A DNA stretch of 16,570 bases from an uncultured bacterium. Its GTDB lineage: Bacteria > Cyanobacteriota > Vampirovibrionia > Gastranaerophilales > Gastranaerophilaceae. Position numbers and translations under genes: made by a program. How positions within the stretch are numbered: position 1 is the stretch's first letter; each line of letters opens with the position of its first letter. Shown in pieces: positions 7,251-12,855 of the stretch. The stretch lies in contig USCK01000023.1 in assembly GCA_900553205.1 (NCBI GenBank), forward strand, positions 1 through 16,570. The letters are read 5' to 3'. The notes beneath the pieces are model-generated. The model was not told where the DNA came from. It saw only the letters and a list, made by a program, of their open reading frames with translations, and searched no databases.

Positions 7251-7808
7251 TTAGTTATAACAGTTTTGTGCTTTTTGTATTCCGTTTGCAAAATAATATT
7301 TGATTGCTTCACCGGACTTATTTATTACGGCTTTAAGAGTTTCCAGTTCTTCGTTTGAGAAATTCTGTAAAACAAAGGCTTCGGAAGGTATTGGTGGTTG
7401 TGGTCCGATTCCGATTTTTAGTCTGGCAAATTTATTTGTGCCTAAATGTTGGATAATAGATTTTATACCATTATGCCCCCCATCAGAACCGGAAGCTCTA
7501 AATCTTATTTTACCCAAATCAAGTGATAAATCATCATAGACAACCAGAGTATTTTCTACAGGTATTTTGTAATAATCTACAACAGCTCTAAGCGCTTCAC
7601 CTGACAAATTCATATATGTAGTAGGTTTTACAAGCAAGGTATCTTCGTTATTAATTCTAATTTTAGTTATTAGAGATTTTTGTTTTGAATTTTCTCTAAA
7701 GGTTTCAGAATTGTTTATCGCAAGCGAATCTACCACCATAAACCCTGCATTGTGTCTTGTGAATGTGTATTTTGTTCCTATGTTACCTAAACCTATTACC
7801 AGATTCAT
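7251..7808 (-). CDS. pth: Peptidyl-tRNA hydrolase
   Basis: Pth releases peptides from peptidyl-tRNA that drops off ribosomes, recycling tRNA in the cytoplasm. The 185-residue length is normal. Conserved catalytic and substrate-binding residues are present: N9 in GLGNIG, H19 in TRHNAGF (the catalytic histidine, E. coli H20), N67 in TTYMNLSGEA, D92 in YDDLSLDLG, and N113 in GGHNGIKS. The KIRFRASGSDGGHNG stretch is diagnostic for the family. I start the gene at the ATG at 7806-7808, which has AGGGG 8 nt upstream; the adjacent TTG one codon earlier is poorer. It is followed after 16 nt by the TPR gene. The start region is divergent from the XRE regulator at 7954. Confidence 0.96.
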   Translation of the reverse strand: MNLVIGLGNIGTKYTFTRHNAGFMVVDSLAINNSETFRENSKQKSLITKIRINNEDTLLVKPTTYMNLSGEALRAVVDYYKIPVENTLVVYDDLSLDLGKIRFRASGSDGGHNGIKSIIQHLGTNKFARLKIGIGPQPPIPSEAFVLQNFSNEELETLKAVINKSGEAIKYYFANGIQKAQNCYN

Positions 7809-7953
7809 CAATTAAGCCCCTGATTAATAAAATAATAAACTCTATATATAAAATTTTAAACCAAATAAAGATTACCATGTTGTTTATCCTAGTTGTGCTT
7901 AACAAAAAGATAAAAATAACAAAAACTAATTTTAGAAAAGAAAGGATAAAATT

Positions 7954-8511
7954 ATGAAAGAAAAAGTGAAAGAAAATATTAAGAGCTCCGAAAAATTAGC
8001 CAAGTTTTTGGAGAAGAATGAGTTACACAAAAAAGATTTTGCAGAAATGATAGGAGTTACATTATCTTATGTTTACAACTTGATAGATGATACTATTCCG
8101 TTTTCAACAAGAGGTACAACATTAGAAAGAATTTCAACAGTCATGGAGATTGAGCCAGAGGAGTTTGAAGAATACAGAATCCCTCAAGAACCGATTTTGA
8201 TAGACGAATCTGTTGATATGTTAAAATCAGCACTGAAGCATAAAAAAATTAATGTTGTAAATTTCTTAAAAGCATTTCCTCGCAAAAAACGTATTGATAT
8301 TGTTGATATATTAAGAGGTGCATTGCCTATGCCACTTGATTATAAAGAACTTAGCGCAATAGGTAAGGTTGCAGGGCTAGAGAGTAATAAAATTTATTCA
8401 ATATGGGAAAATCGTTTAAAACAGGTGTTAGAATATAATGGTATGAATATTTATTCCAATTCTGAACTTGTAAATTCAATGCTAAAATGCGCAAAAGAGC
8501 ATATTGGTTAG
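7954..8511 (+). CDS. XRE-family helix-turn-helix regulator
   Basis: This is a 185-residue predicted DNA-binding protein. Residues 13-72 form a lambda-repressor-like helix-turn-helix: LAKFLEKNELHKKDFAEMIG gives helices 1 and 2, and the recognition helix is VTLSYVYNLI. The following PFSTRGTTLERISTVMEIEP (about 49-68) is helices 4 and 5 of the XRE fold. The C-terminal 110 residues are helical and not recognised; they may mediate dimerisation or ligand sensing. An AAAGGA site lies 8 nt before the ATG. It is transcribed alone, divergently from pth, and ends at the hairpin at 8554-8586. Stand-alone XRE proteins of this type often autoregulate, but no operator is evident. Target genes are unknown. 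Confidence 0.82.
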   Translation: MKEKVKENIKSSEKLAKFLEKNELHKKDFAEMIGVTLSYVYNLIDDTIPFSTRGTTLERISTVMEIEPEEFEEYRIPQEPILIDESVDMLKSALKHKKINVVNFLKAFPRKKRIDIVDILRGALPMPLDYKELSAIGKVAGLESNKIYSIWENRLKQVLEYNGMNIYSNSELVNSMLKCAKEHIG

Positions 8512-8553
8512 AAGGGGTCTTTTAGAGCTTAGGGTAGTGAAAAACAGATGTAT

Positions 8554-8586
8554 AAAACCGGCAGAAGAATCTTCATGCCGGTTTTT
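8554..8586. terminator. Bidirectional intrinsic terminator
   Basis: AAAACCGGCA (8554-8563) pairs perfectly with TGCCGGTTTT (8576-8585). An inner GAAG/CTTC stem with a 3-nt loop extends the hairpin. It ends in TTTTT on the plus strand and TTTTAT on the minus strand, and so can end both the regulator gene and the converging secreted coiled-coil gene. Confidence 0.85.
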
Positions 8587-8605
8587 AGTTTAATTTTTTT
8601 GGATT

Positions 8606-8947
8606 TTAGTATTTCAAAAGATTTTGGAAATCTTTTTTCTTTTGCTCCATTTTTTGTTGGTGAGCTTTTTTAGCAGCTTCCATTTCTTTTTTCTTAGCTT
8701 CTTGAGCCTTCTTTATTTCAGCTTGTCTTTTTTCTTGAGCTTTTTTTATTTCTTCTTGACGTTTCTTTTGAGCTTCTTCACGTTGTTTTTGAGCCTTTTG
8801 TGCAGCTTCTCTTTGAGCTTGCAACTGTCTTTCTTTTTGTGCAACAGGAGCAGTCCATTTGTTTACCATTTGTTCGGTATAAGTTGTTGCTGCGATTGCA
8901 CTACCTGCAAAAGATAATACTATAAATGTTGCAATAAGTTTTTTCAT
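8606..8947 (-). CDS. Secreted coiled-coil protein, Lys/Gln/Glu/Ala-rich
   Basis: The 113-residue product has a Sec signal peptide (MKKLIATFIVLSFAGSAIA, cleavage after A19). A short segment with W31 and P34 follows, then an uninterrupted charged helix from about 38 to 107 with no proline or glycine. The helix contains an 11-residue repeat, KRQxEIKKAQE, at 62-72 and 73-83, flanked by degenerate copies. It could be a periplasmic coiled coil or a single alpha-helix spacer; the composition resembles the TolA central helix, but there is no TolA domain III or membrane anchor. AGGAGA precedes the ATG at good spacing. Transcription ends at the shared terminator at 8554-8586. Binding partners and function are unknown. 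Low-complexity composition makes homology searches unreliable. Confidence 0.8.
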   Translation of the reverse strand: MKKLIATFIVLSFAGSAIAATTYTEQMVNKWTAPVAQKERQLQAQREAAQKAQKQREEAQKKRQEEIKKAQEKRQAEIKKAQEAKKKEMEAAKKAHQQKMEQKKKDFQNLLKY

Positions 8948-8973
8948 TTTTTTCTCCTATTAAAAAAATACTC

Positions 8974-9002
8974 TCGTAAGTTTTCTGTTTTTTTAGTATA
9001 AT
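8974..9002 (+). promoter_or_regulatory. Promoter of wecG/tagA-tkt pair, TATAAT 7 nt before the ATG
   Basis: A perfect TATAAT (8997-9002) lies 7 nt before the ATG at 9010. The weaker -35 candidate TCGTAA (8974-8979) is at 17-bp spacing. The predicted transcription start falls at 9009-9010, on the start codon, and no Shine-Dalgarno is visible upstream of the gene. This fits a leaderless mRNA. Confidence 0.5.
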
Positions 9003-9009
9003 AATTGTT

Positions 9010-9735
9010 ATGAAAAGAGTCAAGTTATTAGATTACGAAATTGATACATTCAAGTTTGAAGAAGCCGTTAATTATGCGGGCGAACTTTTAAAGAATGATA
9101 AAGTTAATCAGGTAGTTACAATTAATCCTGAAATGTTTGAAACTGCTCTTAAAGATGAAGAATTTTCTCAAATTCTTAAAGAAGCAGAAATGGTTATACC
9201 TGATGGTATAGGTGTAAAGCTCGGACTTAAAATAATGGGAGAGAATGTTACTCGTATAGCAGGCGTAGATTTTGCAAGACGAATGATTGATTATGCAACA
9301 GCTGAAGGATATCCTGTAGCTTTGATAGGCGCAAAATCTGAAATCTTGGAAAAAGCTATGCTTAACTTGGAATCAGAAGTTGAACACTTGAATATCGCTT
9401 ATGCACATGACGGTTATTTTGATAACTGGGACGAAATATTTGAAGGATTAAAAAATGCTTCTCCGAAATTAATTCTTGTTGCATTGGGTTCTCCAAAACA
9501 AGAAAAATTTATTTATGAAGCCAAAAAGAGATTAAATCCTGCTTTGATGATTGGTGTTGGTGGCAGTTTTGATGTATGGTCAGGTGTTGTAGAAAGAGCT
9601 CCTGAAATATATCAAAAATTAGGATTAGAATGGTTGTATAGAACGATAAAACAACCTGAAAGATTTAAAAGAATTTTTCCTACTCTACCATTATTTGTGT
9701 TAAAAGTTATAAAATATCGTATTGGAGGTAAATAA
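9010..9735 (+). CDS. WecG/TagA/CpsF-family glycosyltransferase (GT26)
   Basis: The 241-residue product belongs to the WecG/TagA/CpsF family, which transfers a sugar such as ManNAc or ManNAcA from UDP to an undecaprenyl-linked acceptor in teichoic acid, enterobacterial common antigen or capsule synthesis. Family landmarks are in order: VVTINPEMF (35-43, with T37), IPDGIGVKLG (63-72, with D65 the likely catalytic base), RIAGVDFARRMI (82-93), ALGSPKQEKFI (159-168, with Q164), IGVGGSFDVWSG (181-192), and the C-terminal appendage LEWLYRTIKQPERFKRIFP, basic and amphipathic, which in TagA docks on the membrane. The product works at the inner face of the cytoplasmic membrane. The exact donor and acceptor are unknown. 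Its stop overlaps the next start as TAATG, with GGAGG 6 nt before that ATG. Confidence 0.93.
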   Translation: MKRVKLLDYEIDTFKFEEAVNYAGELLKNDKVNQVVTINPEMFETALKDEEFSQILKEAEMVIPDGIGVKLGLKIMGENVTRIAGVDFARRMIDYATAEGYPVALIGAKSEILEKAMLNLESEVEHLNIAYAHDGYFDNWDEIFEGLKNASPKLILVALGSPKQEKFIYEAKKRLNPALMIGVGGSFDVWSGVVERAPEIYQKLGLEWLYRTIKQPERFKRIFPTLPLFVLKVIKYRIGGK

Positions 9736-10556
9736 TGCTTAATACTGATGAAATTAAAGAACTAAAAGAATTAGCAAAAGAATCAAGAATAAATATTTTG
9801 AATATGGTTCATAATTCAAAATCAGGTCATATTGGTGGTGCATTTTCGGCTACAGATATTATAACAGTGCTTTATCACAAATGTATGAACATAACTCCTG
9901 AGATGAAAGAGGACAGAGATAGATTTGTTTTATCTAAAGGACATGCTTCTGCAATTCTTTATTCAGTATTATCTCAAAAAGGATTTTTCCCAAAAGAAGA
10001 ATTATTAACCTTTAGAATCTTTGGTTCAAGACTTCAAGGACACCCTTGCAAAAAGTTATTAAACGGAGTAGAAGTTTCAACAGGTTCTTTGGGACAAGGT
10101 CTTTCAATCGGCTGTGGTATGGCTACAGGTTTAAAACTTGATAAAAACCCTGCTCACGTTTTTGTTTATCTAGGTGATGGTGAGCTTCAAGAAGGCTCTT
10201 GTTGGGAAGCTTTTATGCAAGCTCCTCACAGAAAACTAAACAATTTGATAGCTATTATTGATAGAAACAGATATCAAATTGACGGTTGCACAGAAGATAT
10301 TATGTCAGTTGACCCGTTAGAAGATAAAATCAAAGCATTTAATTGGAATACTATTGTGATTGATGGGCATGATATAGAACAAATTTATAATGCCATAGAA
10401 CAAGCAAAGAACAATACTTCTGACAAACCAACTGCAATTATTGCAAATACGGTAAAAGGTAAAGGCGTTTCATTTATGGAAAACACTGCAGCTTGGCATG
10501 GTAAAGCTCCGAATGAGGAACAATACGAACAAGCATTGGCAGAATTGAACATATAA
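9735..10556 (+). CDS. Transketolase, N-terminal subunit
   Basis: The 273-residue product is the thiamine diphosphate-binding half of a split transketolase. Key elements are NSKSGHIGGAFSATDI (27-42), FVLSKGHASAILY (64-76), GSLGQGLSIGCGMATG (117-132), the TPP/Mg2+ motif GDGELQEGSCWEA (147-159) through N178 in IDRNRYQ, and DGHD (210-213). In bacteria with split enzymes the C-terminal half (pyrimidine-binding domain plus C domain) normally follows directly; here a terminator and a convergent gene come next, so the partner must lie elsewhere. Together the halves would move two-carbon ketol units in the pentose phosphate pathway. An alternative is a specialised sugar enzyme that works with the glycosyltransferase. 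Translation is coupled to the upstream gene (TAATG). Confidence 0.92.
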   Translation: MLNTDEIKELKELAKESRINILNMVHNSKSGHIGGAFSATDIITVLYHKCMNITPEMKEDRDRFVLSKGHASAILYSVLSQKGFFPKEELLTFRIFGSRLQGHPCKKLLNGVEVSTGSLGQGLSIGCGMATGLKLDKNPAHVFVYLGDGELQEGSCWEAFMQAPHRKLNNLIAIIDRNRYQIDGCTEDIMSVDPLEDKIKAFNWNTIVIDGHDIEQIYNAIEQAKNNTSDKPTAIIANTVKGKGVSFMENTAAWHGKAPNEEQYEQALAELNI

Positions 10557-10583
10557 AACGGTATAAAGATAGTTTAATTTATA

Positions 10584-10619
10584 AAAAATACAGGTCTGAT
10601 AATTCTGACCTGTATTTTT
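10584..10619. terminator. Bidirectional intrinsic terminator
   Basis: AAAAATACAGGTC (10584-10596) and GACCTGTATTTTT (10607-10619) form a perfect 13-bp stem around a 10-nt loop, ending in T runs on both strands. It lies between the converging transketolase and membrane-protein operons and can serve both. Confidence 0.88.
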
Positions 10620-10641
10620 ATATTTATGAGTTCAATTTGTA

Positions 10642-11292
10642 TTATTTTTTAGCGATTGCTGTTTGAACTTTTGGAGCAACCTTTGCATCTGAGTTCAATG
10701 CTTTACCGATTTTACTTGCAGCAGGTGTTACAATTACCGGAGCTACATACCTGTAAATAATAGAGAAAGTAAGAAGTTTTTGAACGATAGGAAAACCTTT
10801 CATTCTCTTACTTAATTTACTGGCTTCAAGACCTCGGTTAGCATCAGAGAATTTGTAGCTTAATTTCTTAGTAACATTTGCAATACGGTCGTTTATTGTA
10901 TATGTTCCGACTGTAGAAAGAGCTGTTACCAAAAATTGGTTTAATGCAAGAGTTCTTGCAGGTTTCTTTTCCATATTTTTGTTTGTTAATGTTGTTCCTG
11001 CATAAGCAGAAGTTGTAACAAAAGAACCTGCTGCAGACATGTGGTCAGTCATTTTTTCACTCTTACCGATTTTGTCAGTTAGTTTATCTACAGCTTTTGA
11101 ATTCATAAGAGGAGCAATAACTTTTTCTGCAATTTTTTCTTCTAAAGCAGCTTCCATTTTAGAAAGTCTTTTTGCTCCTAAAGAAGCTCTTGTTGCTAAA
11201 CTTACAAATGTTGAAGGTTTCTTTGGTGCCCCCTTAAAAGAAGGAGTATTAATATTGTAACTGTTGTTCATCATAGGTGAAATATTATTCAT
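10642..11292 (-). CDS. Hypothetical membrane-associated protein with N-terminal FKG element
   Basis: This 216-residue protein is of no family I can name. The first 25 residues are Asn/Ser-rich and end in NTPSFKGAPKK (15-25). A basic helical region with a run of alternating charges (38-82) follows, then two moderately hydrophobic segments (84-102 and 115-133) and a third (171-195, containing YRYVAPVIVTPAASKIG). The segment layout and several local matches suggest it is a diverged paralogue of the 388-residue protein encoded just upstream. There is no classical signal peptide. It lies in the same operon, with its ATG overlapping the upstream stop as TAATG and GGAGG 6 nt before the start. Transcription ends at 10584-10619. 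It is probably a membrane protein of unknown role, restricted to related bacteria. Confidence 0.78.
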   Translation of the reverse strand: MNNISPMMNNSYNINTPSFKGAPKKPSTFVSLATRASLGAKRLSKMEAALEEKIAEKVIAPLMNSKAVDKLTDKIGKSEKMTDHMSAAGSFVTTSAYAGTTLTNKNMEKKPARTLALNQFLVTALSTVGTYTINDRIANVTKKLSYKFSDANRGLEASKLSKRMKGFPIVQKLLTFSIIYRYVAPVIVTPAASKIGKALNSDAKVAPKVQTAIAKK

Positions 11293-12458
11293 TAGTTACC
11301 TCCTTTCTTTGAGGCTGATGCAATATGGGCTTGTATATTAGCGAAAGCATTACGTTTTTCTGTAACTTTATTTGCAACAGATGTTGTATTTTGTGTAACA
11401 GTTTGAGCTTTTGGTGCTGTAGGTTGAGTTGTATTAGCTTTAGCTGTTACATTGTTATCTTTTGCATCTCCACCTTTTGGCGCTTTTTTCAAGCCCAAAA
11501 CTTTTAGAATTGGTGGAATTGCAATAATTGTTAAATATGCTCTTGGTACAGCTAACAAAATATCAGGTCCCCATTTGAAGAGTGTTTTTAAGTTTTCTTC
11601 TTTTTGATTACCGTTTTCTATTTCTTCTGTGATTGGAGTTCCATCTTTTTGAACTACACAACCAACTTTATCACCCTTTTTACCGGTAGCTGATTTTGTA
11701 CCGTCTGCATCAAGTTGGAATTTACCGTTTTCAGTCTTAAAGACTTCTCTTGATCTAACAACACCATGATTATCAACATATAAATTAGGGTTTTCTTGTT
11801 CGAATTTTGCTTTTTCAGCCTTGAATTCTTCTAAATTCTTTTCTAATTCAACTTTTTCTTCATTAAGTTTATCTATTTTACTTTGTTTTTTTGTTTTTTG
11901 AAGTTTTTTTTCAATATCCTTTAATCTTTGATTTGCATCACCATGTTCTATTTTTAGAGGTTCTAAATCTCTTAAAAGTTCTGTACCGTCTTTTCGAATC
12001 ATATTGCCTTTGGCATTTATCATTACTTCTTCGATTTTTTTACCGTCTTTGACAACCTCTTTGATACCAACTGATGGGAATAACTTTTTAATCATAGAAG
12101 GTTTTAAGTATTTTTGAGGTTTCTTTAATACCATCCCTACGGCACCTGCAATAGGAGTTGCTATTGCTAGTGACCAAAGCGTACCAATACCCCCTGAAGA
12201 TATTGAATGACCTGAAGCGTATGCCGCGTCTTTTTTATCAGGTGTTGTTGCATAGTTTGTCAGAGGCCTTGCAAAACAACATATTGCTAGAGAAAACAAA
12301 GAATTTGTTAACACCGGATTGTTGTATGCGGCTTCACAAGTTTTTCCCAAAGAATTGCTTCTCAAAAAGCGAGTTAATCTATCAGGCTTCTTAGTAGCAG
12401 TCCCGTTGAGGATTGTTTTTGACCTGATAATAGAACTTGCTATTTTACCATTAATCAT
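11292..12458 (-). CDS. Hypothetical membrane protein with central coiled coil
   Basis: This is a 388-residue protein with no recognised family. In order, it has a basic N-terminus (1-45), a hydrophobic segment NPVLTNSLFSLAICCFARPL (47-66), a second segment with SGHSISSGGIGTLWSLAIAT (82-101, extending to about 111), a coiled coil rich in Lys and Glu (about 175-222), a charged Gly/Asp/Lys region with short K-x-G-x-P/T turns (225-290), a third hydrophobic segment (297-323, containing PRAYLTIIAIPPILKVLG), and a Thr/Gln/Asn/Ala-rich low-complexity tail. It may hold the coiled-coil region on one side of the membrane. AAAGGG 8 nt before the ATG supports this start. It is the first gene of a two-gene operon; the downstream product shares the membrane-segment pattern. 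Function unknown. Confidence 0.78.
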   Translation of the reverse strand: MINGKIASSIIRSKTILNGTATKKPDRLTRFLRSNSLGKTCEAAYNNPVLTNSLFSLAICCFARPLTNYATTPDKKDAAYASGHSISSGGIGTLWSLAIATPIAGAVGMVLKKPQKYLKPSMIKKLFPSVGIKEVVKDGKKIEEVMINAKGNMIRKDGTELLRDLEPLKIEHGDANQRLKDIEKKLQKTKKQSKIDKLNEEKVELEKNLEEFKAEKAKFEQENPNLYVDNHGVVRSREVFKTENGKFQLDADGTKSATGKKGDKVGCVVQKDGTPITEEIENGNQKEENLKTLFKWGPDILLAVPRAYLTIIAIPPILKVLGLKKAPKGGDAKDNNVTAKANTTQPTAPKAQTVTQNTTSVANKVTEKRNAFANIQAHIASASKKGGN

Positions 12459-12796
12459 TACTTATTCCCTTTATTCTGTAATTCAACTATTGGGTATATA
12501 TATTTTTTTAGAGGTTGATACATAAAGTCGCAAGAAATTTTGCTAACTTTTGTTGTTTTGTTTAGATTTTGCGTTGTATGTGAACACTTCATCATAGTTT
12601 CCAATCTAACTTAATTAAAAATCACTACCTTTACACTCATGATAAAAACACATAAATATAAAAATTGTTAGTTTGTAATGAAAATGTTACAATTCGCAAA
12701 AAATCAAAAAAATATTAACCGAAGAATAAAAGTCACGAGTTTTGTATAAAAACAAAAGTTAAATGATTACCTTTTTCTATTTTTTTGCATACTCTC
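12459..12796. other. AT-rich intergenic region between divergent operons
   Basis: Together with the murA promoter and leader this is the longest non-coding stretch in the window (12459-12855). Both strands lack a plausible reading frame with a ribosome binding site, and I see no tRNA cloverleaf or terminator. It contains many A and T runs, such as AAAAAATATT and TATATATATTTTTTT. The only notable structure is an inverted repeat, TTGTAA-N8-TTACAA at 12673-12692. The leftward gene at 12458 must have its promoter here, but I cannot pick a convincing one. Confidence 0.6.
12673..12692. promoter_or_regulatory. Inverted repeat TTGTAA-N8-TTACAA, possible operator
   Basis: TTGTAA (12673-12678) and TTACAA (12687-12692) are perfect 6-base inverted arms around an 8-nt centre, giving a 20-bp palindromic frame of the size bound by dimeric regulators. 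It lies 105 bp upstream of the murA -35 box and about 215 bp upstream of the leftward gene start. In DNA this AT-rich such repeats occur by chance, so support is low. Confidence 0.25.
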
Positions 12797-12825
12797 TTTA
12801 CAAGTTTTTATGATGATTGTATTAT
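12797..12825 (+). promoter_or_regulatory. Sigma-70-type promoter of the murA operon
   Basis: TTTACA (12797-12802) and TATTAT (12820-12825) each match five of six consensus positions and are separated by exactly 17 bp. The predicted start at about 12832 gives a leader of about 24 nt that contains GGAG before the TTG start of murA. No other promoter is evident within the murA-RWYD-mfd cluster. Confidence 0.65.
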
Positions 12826-12855
12826 TATATTAGTGAAGTATAGATTGGAGCAGTT

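Noticed and set aside
7235..7312. N-terminal extension of the TPR protein by 26 codons
   Set aside because: It would overlap pth by 62 bp and has no ribosome binding site, whereas the ATG at 7232-7234 has GAGGAT at the right distance and starts the repeat domain.
7809..7811. TTG start for pth one codon upstream
   Set aside because: The adjacent ATG at 7806-7808 gives the standard family N-terminus and has better spacing to AGGGG.
7763..7957. 64-codon plus-strand reading frame upstream of the XRE regulator
   Set aside because: It overlaps the 5' end of pth in antisense, is low-complexity, and lacks a Shine-Dalgarno; the AAAGGA near its end serves the regulator at 7954.
8624..8917. 97-codon plus-strand reading frame rich in Phe, Leu and Ser
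   Set aside because: It is the antisense of the Lys/Glu/Gln-rich coiled-coil gene; its composition is the complement of AAG/CAA/GAA codons and it has no ribosome binding site.
12319..12525. 68-codon plus-strand reading frame spanning the 5' end of the membrane-protein gene
   Set aside because: It is antisense to the conserved basic N-terminus of the 388-residue protein, with no ribosome binding site and no independent support.
12740..12757. TTTTGT/ACAAAA hairpin in the murA upstream region
   Set aside because: The stem is 6 bp with one G-C pair and no following T run; likely chance in AT-rich DNA.
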